Source: Chara braunii
Lineage: Eukaryota; Streptophyta; Charophyceae; Charales; Characeae
Direction of reading: 5' to 3'
Length of the DNA stretch: 37,534 bases
Assembly: GCA_003427395.1 (NCBI GenBank)
Contig: BFEA01000183.1
Location: forward strand, 200,392-237,925
The notes under the pieces were generated by a model. That model saw only the letters and a list, made by a program, of their open reading frames with translations. It did no database searches and was not told the DNA's origin. Positions 9,170 to 18,521 of the stretch are shown here, piece by piece; the stretch's first letter is position 1; the number at the start of each line of letters is the position of its first letter. The position numbers and the translations under genes were made by a program.

Positions 9170-10236
9170 CTAAAAATAAACTACGCAAAATTTCCCTAGA
9201 TGGAACAATTAACCTTTTAAACCCTGCCTTCTCAAGAAAGAGCAACCCATCCACCATCACAAACTCATTTGTGGTGGCCTTGTCTTTAGCTTGAAGTTTG
9301 TTGATGATGTCCATCGTGATGGGATCTTCCTTGTAGGTTTCCTCCATAGATCGAGTCACGTCCTCAGATAGGTCAAACTCAGAAATCAACGCACCCAGGT
9401 AATCTGCCCTTCTAGACAACACATCTGCAACCTTGTTGTACTCTCCCTTCACATTCTCTAGTTTGAAGTCATATTGATCTATGACTTCAATCCAGCGTTT
9501 GAGTGCATCGGAGAGAACCGGTTGTGTCCTGATCCACTTGAGGGTCTGATGGTCAGTTCTCAAATAGAAAAACCTTCCTAACAGATAGTGCCTCCAGTGG
9601 ACAAGTGCCTTGTAGAGAGCGTACAGTTCCCTCTCGTAGGTGGACTTCACCAACTTCTTTGATGGCATCTTTTTGCTCATGTACTAGTTTGAAGTCATAT
9701 TGATCTCTGACTTCAATCCAGCGTTTGAGTGCATCGGAGAGAACTGGTTGTGTCTTGATCCACTTGAGGGTCTGATGGTCAGTTCTCAAATAGAAAAACC
9801 TTCCTAACAGATAGTGCCTCCAGTGGACAAGTGCCTTGTAGAGAGCGTAGAGTTCCCTCTCGTAGGTGGACTTCACCAACTTCTTTGATGGCATCTTTTT
9901 GCTCATGTACTCGACCGGTCTCAACTTTTTCCCTTCCTGCTGAGCCAACACTGCGCCAATGCCGTATTGGCTTGCGTCAGTGGTTACAACAAATGGCCTT
10001 TGTGGGTCAGGTACCATGAGAACCTCATGGTGCGGGAGAGCATGCTTCAAACGTTTGAAAGCTGCCTCACACTCGTCGGTCCAATCCCATGGTGTTTCAA
10101 GTGGAGTTAGATCAGTCAATGGAGAAGCGATCGTGCTATAGTTCTTTAGAAAGTTGCGATAATAATCACACATTCCCAAGAATGATCTGACCTCAGTCAC
10201 AGATTGGGGTCGTGGCCAGTCCCTAATGCTATCCAC
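9170..10236 (-). pseudogene. GyB RT thumb and RNase H with internal duplication
   Basis: From 10236 leftward: RDWPRPQSVTEVRSFLGMCDYYRNF (RT thumb), WDWTDECEAAFKRLK, FVVTTDASQYGIGAVLAQQ (first RNase H Asp), STYERELYALYKALVHWRHYLLG (Glu), then YLRTDHQTLKWI (Asp). A 226-bp tandem duplication repeats the segment from the START of MSKKMPSKK to RWIEV-x-DQYDFKL, and because 226 is not a multiple of three it shifts the frame. The second copy continues with VKGEYNKVADVLSRRADYLG and the linker toward integrase, ending with a frameshift near 9150. Catalytic residues themselves are kept in both copies. Confidence 0.87.
9458..9909 (-). repeat. 226-bp tandem duplication in GyB RNase H
   Basis: Copy one is 9458-9683 and copy two 9684-9909, nearly identical (a handful of substitutions, for example CTATGACTT against CTCTGACTT). 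Both begin CTAGTTTGAAGTC. There is no target-duplication or terminal-repeat signature, so it is a simple tandem duplication, by replication slippage or unequal exchange, or an assembly artefact. Confidence 0.92.
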
Positions 10237-10316
10237 TTCACATCTTCGGGCCTAATCCCGTCCGCGGATACTTCATGACCCAAGTATGAGATTCGAGTGC
10301 GACCGAACTCGCATTT

Positions 10317-10951
10317 CTATACGTTTATCTTATACTTGTGCTGCTGGAGGAGTGAAAATACTTTGTCTACATGCGGAGCATGCTCCTCGAAAGTTCTACT
10401 AAAGATAAGTATATCGTTGAGGTACACGACAACGAACTTATCTAAGTAGTTATGGAAGATCTTATTCATGGCGTGTTGGAATGTACCCGACGCATTGCAA
10501 AGGCCAAAGGGCATCACTACAAACTCGTACAGACCGTACCTGGTCTGAAATACGGTTTTGTGTTGGTCCTCTGGTCTTATGGCAATCTGATGGTAGTCGG
10601 ATTTTAAGTTTATCTTTGTATAGTACTTACATCCCTGCACCCTTTCCAATAGGTCGTCGATGCGTGGTAGAGGCTCTGCGTTCTTAACGGTGATGGCATT
10701 GAGGCCTCTATAATGAATGCACATCCTTAGTGTTCCCCCTTTCTTTGGAGCAAAAGAACTGGTGAGCCAAAGGGGGAAGTGCTAGGATGTATCCAACCCT
10801 TTTCTATGAGCTCTTTCAGTTGCCGACGAAACTCGTCCAACTCGGTCGGAGCCATCTTATAGATTCTCCCTTTAGGTGTCTTGCTACCTGGGATGATCTC
10901 TATGGCATGGACAACCTCCCTGTCTACGACTCCTAAGGGCTCCTCGAGCAA
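10317..10951 (-). pseudogene. GyB reverse transcriptase, active-site Asp changed
   Basis: From 10951: KMAPTELDEFRRQLKELIEKGWI, SPFGSPVLL, a frameshift at about 10727-10735, MCIHYRGLNAITVKNAEPLPRIDDLL, KINLKSDYHQIAI, then FQTRYGLYEFVVMPFGLCNASGTFQ and VVYLNDILIFSRTFEEH. The catalytic loop, normally Y-L-D-D, reads Y-L-N-D, so one of the two metal-binding Asp residues is lost. The first catalytic region, normally SKIDLKSGYHQ, reads TKINLKSDYHQ, so that Asp is Asn too. Both are G-to-A type changes at Asp codons. The frame is lost again between 10317 and 10236. Confidence 0.85.
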
Positions 10952-11301
10952 AACAGGGTACCTCGAACAAAACAGGGTACTTAGCGACGGTGGGCTCTAT
11001 CTCTGGGGGTGTTTTAACGGCCTCCCCTTTTGTAGAGACATAGGCTAAGTACATTCCTTCCTCTGGGTTCTGTTTATAATAATTACACAGGACTCACGAG
11101 GGCCCCTTGCCGACTACTCACCTTGAAGGTCCTCTAAGGCTTCAGACACATCCAACGTACAGAGTACAGTTGGGTCTGTATGCGTCTGCGGGGTGACTAA
11201 GGAGTCAATAGCTTTGGCCAACTCTTGAAACGGGGAGGGTACATCACCCGCTTCAACGAGAGTAGGAGCAGCTACATCTTCTAATGGCCCTAAGTGTTTC
11301 C
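10952..11301 (-). other. Gag-RT spacer of GyB lacking a protease domain
   Basis: Only about 350 bp separate the Gag end from RT. Neither strand shows the D-S/T-G motif or the flank of a retroviral-type aspartic protease, unlike GyC and GyE. Acidic peptide pieces such as DVSEALEDLQ can be read. A short tandem duplication of a 21-bp unit around ACAAAACAGGGTAC lies at about 10940-10980. The protease was probably deleted. Confidence 0.55.
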
Positions 11302-13170
11302 CTAGCTCGAGCTCGTCGAGGCCCCAGACTTAGAAGAAGGAAACCCACCCTTAGCAGGGATCTTTTGCGAGACCTTCGGGTTCTTGCATTTAAACTGCAT
11401 ATGGCCGTAGTTAATGCAAGCACCACGCGACCAACGATCCTGCCACACTTCTTGATCCAGGCCTGCCCTAACCCAAGTTGCTATTTTGTTTGGGTTGGCA
11501 GTCGGCCCTTGACTCCTTTGCTGACCGCCCTTGCCGCGGCCTGCTGCCTTAGTCTTAACTACTGCTGCGAGGTTGCTACCCTCAACACTCTCCTCACCGT
11601 CCAACTCTGCACCCTTCACAAGTTCAGAAACATCATCGATTTGATTCCCTTCAGAATCAACCATCATCAATCGACTACCCTTCTTCTTCCACTCTTGTGG
11701 AGTCTTCTTCTTTCTCCCGTCCGTAGAAGGGGTTTGAGCAATACCCAGTGTAGCCTCTAAGTCTAGGGCCTTCTTGCTGAATGTCTCAAACGTGTGATAC
11801 TCTCTGCGAGCCTCGCTGGCTAATAAGTTCTTGATGTCTGTGGGAAGACATCTCAAGAACGTGGACAACAAGACTTGTGGATTGTACTCCACTCCTGGGA
11901 CAACGATCAGACGCTCTACGGTCGTGGTAAACTCTCACACTGACTTGTACTACCTAACATCAAGCTTTAATAATCCATCAGTGGCAATTTGTGCCTGCTG
12001 AGGATTGTGCCACCGTGCTTCCACTAAATCCATAAAACTTTCTAAGGTGTGGGTCTGCGCCCAAGCACCCATGTTTCTGCCGAACCCCTTTGAAGCTACC
12101 AATCCATTTAGCCAGCGAGCTGCTGAACCCTCTAAATAGGATGCAGCAGTAATCACTTCCTCCTCTACCAATGTCCTCTTTGCCCTCACCCACATTGGCA
12201 CCGTTCTCAACCACGTGTCGAGAGCCTCATCCTTCTTGTCTCCTGAGAAGGTTGGAGGTGGTTTCAAGGGGGTCTTGGGATACCAAGGATATTGCTGTCC
12301 CGCCGGTGAGACAGGTGGCGACTGTGCACCAGTCGCTGGACCGGAAGATGAAGAAGCAACAGTTTGAGATAGGGCTGCTGCTGATGTACCACTTGGTGGT
12401 GGTCCGAACTAAGTGGCATAGAGGCCTGTCGTCGCTGAGAATGGCAGCGACGACAAGACTGCTGCCCTGATTCTTGGCTTGTGCATGACATTCAGGATCT
12501 GGTCCAAGGTGTCTTGGATTGTATCCAGTTTACTGTCCATGTATGCATGCATGGACAGGATGCTCGCCTTAAGAATCTTTTCGTTATTGCTAAGGGTCGA
12601 GTCATCTAGCTCCTCTAGTGCAGCCTTGTCTGCCTCCCTACCCTCTAGTCTGACACTTTTGTCTCTAATTTCTTTCTCTCTCTTAGTAGCCTGTCTGAGT
12701 TCCTTCTCTAGCCTTAAGCGGATCCTCTCGACTTGCTGGAGCTCCATCTGCTACCGGGTGCGTGGAGGCGGCGAGCTGAACTACGAGCCCGCCATCTGAC
12801 TAGTGCCAGCTTCTGGCGTACTGGAGATGGACTGTGAACTGGTCGGCATGCCCAACCCTTGGCCAGTTGAGTTTGCAGCAGAAGTTGCTGCCGAGGTAGC
12901 CATAGCGACTGCGCTAGCTGCTGCGGCTGTTAAGGCACGTTCAGCCGCTGCTGCTGCTGCTCTCGCAGTCTCTAGGTTGCGGGCCCTTGTCTCGGCCCTA
13001 AGCCTTCTTTCGTCTCCTGGTAGTAGAACCTGGAACACAACAGGTATCCTAGCGGTATCCCGTTGTGTCTGCCTCCTATCATCAGATCTAGCTCCCCACC
13101 GTCTGATTTGCTCATGGGCTAGGCAGACGCTGTCTGCACTAATGTCGTCTTTGGAACCTACCACAACATG
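11302..13170 (-). pseudogene. GyB Gag polyprotein, one frame with several stops
   Basis: All pieces lie in one frame. The N-terminal part (13170-12781) is Ala-rich with an Arg/Glu helical region. A charged coiled-coil follows (12747-12409: ELQQVERIRLRLEKELRQA and onward). The capsid-like core at 12267-11950 has KDEALDTWLRTVPMWV, YLEGSAARWLNGLV and WHNPQQAQIATDGLL; its remainder includes TTFLRCLPTDI-type sequence. The C-terminal part is basic and carries a damaged zinc knuckle, CINYGHMQFKC, where the second Cys is Tyr. In-frame stops are TAG at about 12778, 12748, 12406 and 11947 and a TGA at about 11935. A paralogous piece at 15931-16861 shows K and Q at the last two positions. Confidence 0.8.
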
Positions 13171-14214
13171 TGTGAGGAAGGAGCCCTCAAGTAGGGGCCT
13201 TGCCATGATGTACATGTTCTGGGCTAAGGCCCCAGCAAGCCTCGTGCCCGCCCTAAGTGAAGGCGGCCCAGCAAATCAACAAGAGCCCTTTGTGCCAACA
13301 TTTCACGAAGTGGGGTCCATACAGTTGCAGCATGCCAGTTGGTTGGAGTGCACCGAGTCTCAGATTTTAGCAAATGCTGAAAGCCCAGGGCCTCTGAGTT
13401 AATTAGGCCCTGGGCACTCGAACGTGAGGCCGACAATGCATGCTGGGTATAGAGGCCGAAAATGCCAAAGGGAAATCGGCCCACTATCTGAATCTGGCCG
13501 TAGGCCTTGATGAAGGAGGCGCAACTGCATTGCCCCGGGGCCCAACTGTATCGCGCTGGGTTTAGCCTCTGGGCTCCGGTCACAGGCTGAAGGGAGGCCG
13601 CCCACATGCTGCACTGACATATAGGCAAGCAGGGCGAGTGGGTAGGGATCTTGGCCATTGTGGGCAATGCCGGCACGCCGCGCAAATGCGAGCTGCTGGC
13701 TGCTGCGCTGCACTAAGAGGTGGTGCAAGGCAGGCATGCGCTAGGCGGTAGGGCGCTGCCTGTGCACTGGGCGCTTGGCGGCCATAGCCGGGCTGCAGAG
13801 GGCGCAGAGGGGTGAAGGGCGAAGGTGGTTCTTCAAAGGTGAAGGGCGCTGTGTGGGTACAAGGGAGAGTGTGGGTGAAGAGGACAAGTACATGGTCGAG
13901 GTGGAGGTCGGCATTGGTGTTGCATCATCACTCGCTGGTAGTCAAGTTGTCTGGTTGCTTTCATTGTAGTTGTAGGCTAGGCTGTAGAGTAGATAGGGCG
14001 CCTGGCGCCATTCACAAGAGAGAGCTACATTTGGGTTATGCTGTTGGTGTTGCCCTGTTGGGCATGGACANTGACTCACNATTCTTNTGTATCATTCTCA
14101 ATTGGATGGTTACTCGGTTCCATTGTGCTATTTGCTTTGGCTTGGACTACTTGGACTTCAGTGTGATTTTGCATTCTGGATTTCTGTGCTTCGTCCATAT
14201 TCATGTTCCTTGCA
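13171..14214 (+). mobile_element. Solo LTR of the GyB family, inserted in reverse orientation
   Basis: It starts TGTGAGGAAGGAGCCCTCAAG and ends TTCCTTGCA, the same ends as the GyB LTR, but on the plus strand. It can be followed block by block against the reverse of 6734-7832. CATG lies on both sides (13167-13170 and 14215-14218), or ACATG if the terminal A is shared, which is a 4-5 bp target duplication. No internal sequence is attached, as after LTR-LTR recombination. It separates the GyB leader from gag. Three ambiguous bases fall inside it (14071, 14080, 14087). Confidence 0.85.
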
Positions 14215-15415
14215 CATGCGTCTGACCGGATTTAAAAATAAATAAATAAATAAATGTCCGGCGAGTTACGTAAACTACTGTTCAAGCGGCATCAACAGAA
14301 CCTACACAAACTGTACACATTGTCAAGCTTTATCCTGATTAGTTCTACACAGAAGATTCGAGAAGAACTGACTATGGTAGATTACAGTCCTACTCTAGTC
14401 TGTCTGTTAGGTGTCAGCAGTCGGTCAACCAACTAATCAAAAAGAAAACTTAGACTAATGTGAGCAGATGTATGCACAATGGAAATGGTAGTGATGTTCA
14501 GATGAGTTCACAATTGGAAACCCCATCCCCTGTATCCAACGTACGTGTGAGCATCATCAAACTGCGGTGTCTAAGGTGTGCAACCGCGGCCCACCTCTGT
14601 GCCCAAGAAGTATGCTTTTGACCAGCCTGCCCTTTATTTACGCTCGCGTGCAACGAGCCTTACGTCTGACTGATCTGGCTGATCAAGAGACAATTTAAGG
14701 ACAGCCCTCGAGAGTCCTCAGGAATTTCTTAATGTCGCAATCAGGACGACGATCACAGCCTGTGGACAGTTCAGACCCCAACCAGAAATGTTTATAGACG
14801 GTATGGGAGCGTTTAGGTAGGACTGGTCAGTCCACACAACTCTTCTATCAGCGTACCAAAGAGCCTCGATGGACAAAGCATCATGGCCTGCGTGTACTAT
14901 ACCATGGGTTGGCATGGTGACCATGACCCGTGCTTTGACCAGGGCCCTTCAGAGGCACCGCCCTCGCTTGCCAGATGCGCCACAGGGAAGAATGTCGTCT
15001 CTCAAGATAGAGCGCACACGACTCCTCACCAAAGAGAGGACACTCAAGTTGGACTCACTTCCTCACGGTAAGAAGAGATTGAGAGGGTAGATAAGGAATG
15101 GGAACAACGTACCTGGAGATAGCTGCCCCCAACCACAGATTTCTCACCAATTGGGCCGATGTGCATTTCGATGACCGGTCATTAGCCTTGGTACCACTCA
15201 CAACGCAATGCAGTGCCAGCTCAGCTAAAATGCCACATCATAATACTCTCATCATCATACATACACCTGCTGTCGCCACAGCCTTCAAGTGGCTGGCCTG
15301 TCCACCTAGGCCCCGCTAATTAACCAGCGCCAAAGTATCCTTACTACACATGAAGCATCGTCAGCGCACCAAGTCAAAATGTCGTCGGTGCCAGGTAAGC
15401 GGCGATCACCAACCA
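14215..15415 (-). other. Untranslated leader of GyB, no clear gene
   Basis: This stretch lies between the primer-binding site and the solo LTR or gag, and so should be the GyB 5' leader. It begins beside the solo LTR with an (AAAT)n tract at 14232-14254, flanked by GACCGG and GTCCGG. No recognisable domain was found on either strand. One minus-strand open stretch at 14718-14924 has a non-repetitive composition (with WYADRRVVWTDQSY) but no family I know; it could be captured host sequence or chance. Confidence 0.5.
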
Positions 15416-15427
15416 GCTCTGATACCA
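15416..15427 (-). other. GyB primer-binding site (initiator Met tRNA type)
   Basis: The minus strand reads TGGTATCAGAGC three bases after the LTR end TTGCA. This 12-mer is the standard plant LTR-element primer site complementary to the 3' end of initiator methionine tRNA. It fixes the LTR at 15431-15768 as the 5' LTR and the minus orientation of GyB. Confidence 0.88.
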
Positions 15428-15430
15428 AAT

Positions 15431-15768
15431 TGCAAGGAATATGAGTGTGAGCGATATACATAAAACCAAGTTGCGAAATCACACAGCTGACCAAGTAGTA
15501 GTGTCCCAAGCAGAGAGTACAAATGCACCGAGAAAACCATCCATATAGAGCAATACAGTGAAGTAATGAGCCAATGTTCAAGCTCGTAGGCCACACCAAC
15601 ACAGTATCCAAAGTCGCTTTGCTGTGTCTGGCGCTCAGCGCCCAACCTACTCTACCAGACTATCCTAACTACGGGTAGTTCACGCAACAAGATCACTTCG
15701 AGTCACGAAGACCAATGTACATGACTGCCAACGCCATCGCCGACCTCTCTTCATGTACCAGGCGCCAT
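15431..15768 (-). mobile_element. GyB 5' LTR, truncated
   Basis: This is the last 338 bp of the LTR, about 94 percent identical by hand count to the start of the copy at 6734. It stops at about 15768, at the shared bases CTTCATGTACCAGG, where GyC LTR sequence takes over. The first 760 bp or so of this LTR are missing, so no target duplication can be tested for GyB. Confidence 0.88.
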
Positions 15769-15930
15769 GCTGCTGGAGCACAACGCTGGACTAGGACAGC
15801 GCTGCCTGGAGGTGATGGGCAGCTGGGCGCTCAACCTGACTATGGCGAGCAGCGCAACCTGAGGAGGAGGAAGAAGGGTGCGAAGGAGGAGAGTGGCGAG
15901 GCACCTACCTGGCTATGGTGGACACCAGCT

Positions 15931-16861
15931 GCTATTTTGTTTGGGTTGGCGGCCGGCCCTTGACTCCTTTGTTGACCGCCCTTGCCACGACCTGCTGCCT
16001 TAGTCTTAACTGCTGCGGCGAGGTTGCTACCCTCAGCACTCTCCTCACCGTCTGACTCTGCACCCTTCACAAGTTCAGAAACATCATCGATTTCAGTTTG
16101 ATTCCCTTCGGAATCAACCATCATCAACCGAGTACCCTTCTTCCACTCTTGTGGAGTCTTCCTCTTTCTCCCGTTCCTTAGAAGGGGTTTGAGCACTACC
16201 TAGTGTAGCCTCTAAGTCTAGGGCCTTCTTGCTGAATGTCTCAAACGTGTGATACTCTCTGCGAGCCTCGCTGGCTAATAAGTTCTTGATGTCTCGCTCG
16301 AACCGATGAAGTGTTTTAGTCTGTCGTGTTTACCATTTTCACCAAGCGAGTATGCTCACTATCGGACTTGAACCTGTGGTAAGACATCTCAAGAACGTGG
16401 TCAACAAGACCTGTGGATTGTACTCCACTCCTGGGACAACGATCAGACGCTCTACGGTCGTGGTAAGCTCTTGCACTGGCTTGTACTTCCTAACATCAAG
16501 CTTTAATAATCCATCAGTGGCAATTTGTGCTTGCTGAGGATTGTGCCACCGTGCTTCCACTAAATCCATAAAGCTTTCTAAGGTGTGGGTCTGCGCCCAA
16601 TCACCCATGTTCCTGCCGAACCCCTTTGAAGCTACCAATCCATTTAGCCAGCGAGCTGCTGAACCCTCTAAATAGGATGCAGCAGTACTCATGTCCTCCT
16701 CAACCAATGTCCTCTTTGCCCTCACCCACATTGGCACCGTTCTCAACCACGTGTCGAGAGCCTCATCCTTCTTGTCTCGTGAGAAGGTTGGAGGTGGTTT
16801 CAAGGGGGTCTTGGGATACCAAGGATATTGTTGTCCCGCTGTCGAGACAGGTGGCGACTGT
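15931..16861 (-). pseudogene. GyB-type gag fragment captured in the GyC LTR
   Basis: The minus strand encodes the same Gag middle as GyB 11480-12310: KDEALDTWLRTVPMWV, AASYLEGSAARWLNGLV, WHNPQQAQIATDGLLKLDV, then TTTVERLIVVPGVEYNPQVLL, then the linker with PQEWKK, SEGNQ and SELVKGAE. It is similar but not identical to GyB, keeping KYKPVQEL where GyB has two stops. The frame is broken by an 81-bp tRNA-like insert at 16295-16375. Both edges fall in short shared sequences with LTR DNA (GACACCAGCTGCT on the left, GGCGACTGTG on the right). It lacks the zinc knuckle and N-terminus. Confidence 0.85.
16295..16375 (-). tRNA. tRNA-Leu-like sequence in circularly permuted order, degenerate
   Basis: The insert is absent from the matching GyB gag (11840 region), which defines its borders. 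On the minus strand it starts GGTTCAAGTCCGATAGTGAG, the T-loop, 3' T-stem and 3' acceptor strand of a tRNA. It goes on to CTCGCT, a D-arm with stem GTG/CAC and loop AAAATGGTAAA, then ACAGACTAAAA like a Leu(UAA) anticodon arm, and ends CATCGGTTC, the 5' T-stem and loop. ATCGG at the end pairs perfectly with CCGAT at the start, and AGTGAG pairs with CTCGCT (one G-U), so the pieces form a tRNA broken in the T-loop. The 3' anticodon stem and variable arm are missing. Alternatively it is two tRNA fragments in tandem, since CTCGCT also pairs with AGCGAG at 16293-16298. Confidence 0.45.
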
Positions 16862-17012
16862 GGTGTAGCATGGGTGGCATTCTTCTTCTTCTTCGTCTTC
16901 TTCTTCTTCTTTCTCTCTTCTCTGGTCTCTATCTCTTTGCAACTGTTTTCATTTCTTTTGCAATCGGGTGGCATTGTCTTTGCACTTTGTGCATGACCAG
17001 GATCGTAACAAT

Positions 17013-17024
17013 TGGTATCGGAGC
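17013..17024 (+). other. GyC primer-binding site
   Basis: TGGTATCGGAGC lies two bases after the LTR end GTAACA. It matches the initiator Met tRNA primer site TGGTATCAGAGC at 11 of 12 bases. It sets the 5' LTR end and plus orientation of GyC. Confidence 0.85.
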
Positions 17025-18521
17025 GGACTTACTTGCTGGCGAGAGGTGTTAGTCACCCTAAACCTAATTTCGAATTAGGTTAGGGCTAACCTAATATCGG
17101 GTTAGGGGTGGGAAGCTAGGGTTAAGAGGGGCAGTGAGGTATGTGGATACTGCCTCCACCTGGTTAGGTCATGTAGGGTCGACATCAGACTAGACCAGGT
17201 TGCTTGAGTGATTGGATGGGGTGGCGAGACACAAAGCAGGCTGATTGGAGTAAGCGAGAGGGAGTAGAGAGTAAATGTACTCGCACCTGAAATCTGCACT
17301 TCAAGAAGACATTGAGTGACTTTTGGGCTTCCCCTCAAGAGGGTGACTTGATCGGAGGCTGCCATATATGCATCGAAGAGCTGCAAGTTGCTACTTTGGT
17401 CTTCAGACATCGACGAGGGATCCGGCGTTGTAACAGGGGTGTAGGGAGGTTCTCTTAGTCATGCTAGGACACTTCGTGTAGTGGTAGCTAGGGGTCAGGA
17501 GGACCTATGAGAGAGGGGGGTGAGTCGCAATCCATCTTTGGAGGCCGGGCCTCACAGGTAAGTGTCGTGTGACCTGGTGATGCACATGGGAGGTTGCTTG
17601 GTGCTTCATGGCCTGTTGGGGTGTGCTGGGCTCTCTTCCTCTTCTCTGCGGTCTTGGCTGTGTGTATGAGCATGTGGATTGCTTTCTCACCTGATGGATG
17701 GATGGATGATGTATCTTGTTCTCAATGACATATCTTTCTAGGGTGCATTGTCTTTTCATTTCTGAACGGCTGTAGGGGTGAGTCCTTGCTGAAAGTTGTC
17801 TTTTCCTTTTCAGTACGGTAGAGGCAGTTTGGGACTGACTTGGTACACCTATCTCGTTGGTCCTGGTCCACGACCTACTTGGGACCTTTGGGACTCAGTG
17901 GGACCAGGCCCCGTTGGACAGGACCTTTAGGGCCCAAATCTGTTGCCTTCAATGCATCTCTTTGCTGTGCTGAATTTGGGGGACATACGACTGGTAAAGG
18001 CATTCCTTTCAAGGGGATCTTGATTGGTCTTACTGCACGTTCTCACATACTGCCCCGCGTCTGGCTCGACGATCGTCTGCACCCCTCGAAATCTCCATTG
18101 TTGCAGTTAGTTCTCTTCGACTGATTTATTGTGGTACATATACCTTGTCAGGTTAGACAAGAGGGGATCTCCAGCTAATCTGATCGGGCCCGTTCGATAA
18201 GTTAGTCCTCTCTTTCGTTTTTTTTTTTCAATTATTTATTTTTATTTTGCTGCGTGAATGCCATTCTCTAAGTCCAAATGAATTGCCGCTCCGGCTAGGA
18301 GTTCTACCTTCTATTCTTTGTGATTTACTATTGTTTTTCGTCTTTTATTTGAACTATCTATGTCCGGTATTGAGACGTGTGCGCAGAAAGAGGAAAGAGA
18401 GAGAAGGGAGAGAGGTGGTGTTCTTTTCGAGAGTGTGAGGAAGGGTAAGAGGAGTGTTTGTCCAAAAGTGAGCAAAGTGCGGATCCCTCTTTAGAGATCT
18501 ACGGACACCCTATCCTCCGAC
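17025..18521 (+). other. GyC untranslated leader
   Basis: No gene is supported in these 1.5 kb. Just after the primer site, 17056-17068 (CCCTAAACCTAAT) and 17074-17085 (ATTAGGTTAGGG) form a 12-bp stem with one bulge, built of telomere-like CCCTAAA units. The unit recurs at 17087-17106 as CTAACCTAAT and GGGTTAGG. Later parts include a GATG repeat near 17697-17712, GGGAC-rich sequence at 17860-17930, a poly-T run near 18220, and a purine-rich stretch before the gag ATG at 18522. Long leaders are usual in plant gypsy elements and can hold packaging signals, but none is recognised. Confidence 0.6.

Larger units (their letters stand above)
6734..15768 (-). mobile_element. GyB: decayed chromodomain Ty3/gypsy element with a nested solo LTR
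   Basis: Read on the minus strand: truncated 5' LTR (15768-15431), primer-binding site, leader of about 1.2 kb, Gag, RT, RNase H, integrase, chromodomain, polypurine tract and full 3' LTR (7832-6734). The two LTR copies align over about 335 bp with roughly 20 hand-counted differences. A solo LTR of the same family lies in the opposite orientation at 13171-14214 with duplicated target bases, so it inserted later. The protease appears deleted, the RT active site is altered and RNase H is partly duplicated, so the element is inactive. The 5' LTR is cut at about 15768 by GyC sequence. Confidence 0.85.
15762..17010 (+). mobile_element. GyC 5' LTR: truncated and carrying a gag insert
   Basis: Bases 15762-15930 match 24768-24935 of the 3' LTR (both contain GCGCCATGCTGCTGGAGCA and GGCGAGGCACCTACCTGGC). 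Bases about 16862-17010 match the last 150 bp of the 3' LTR, with CTTCTT tracts, the CTCTTCTCTGGTCTCTATCTC block and the end GGATCGTAACA. Between them, 15931-16861 is an antisense gag fragment of GyB type, replacing about 430 bp of LTR. The first 637 bp of the LTR are absent. The LTR is therefore a composite that cannot be the simple partner of the 3' copy. Confidence 0.8.

Noticed and set aside
12803-13402. 199-codon plus-strand ORF rich in Ala
   Set aside because: It is the complement of the Ala-rich GyB gag N-terminus and runs across the solo LTR border.
14215-15430. A separate complete retroelement between the solo LTR and the 15431 LTR
   Set aside because: No coding domain is present; the primer-binding site orientation and target duplications explain the stretch as the GyB leader.
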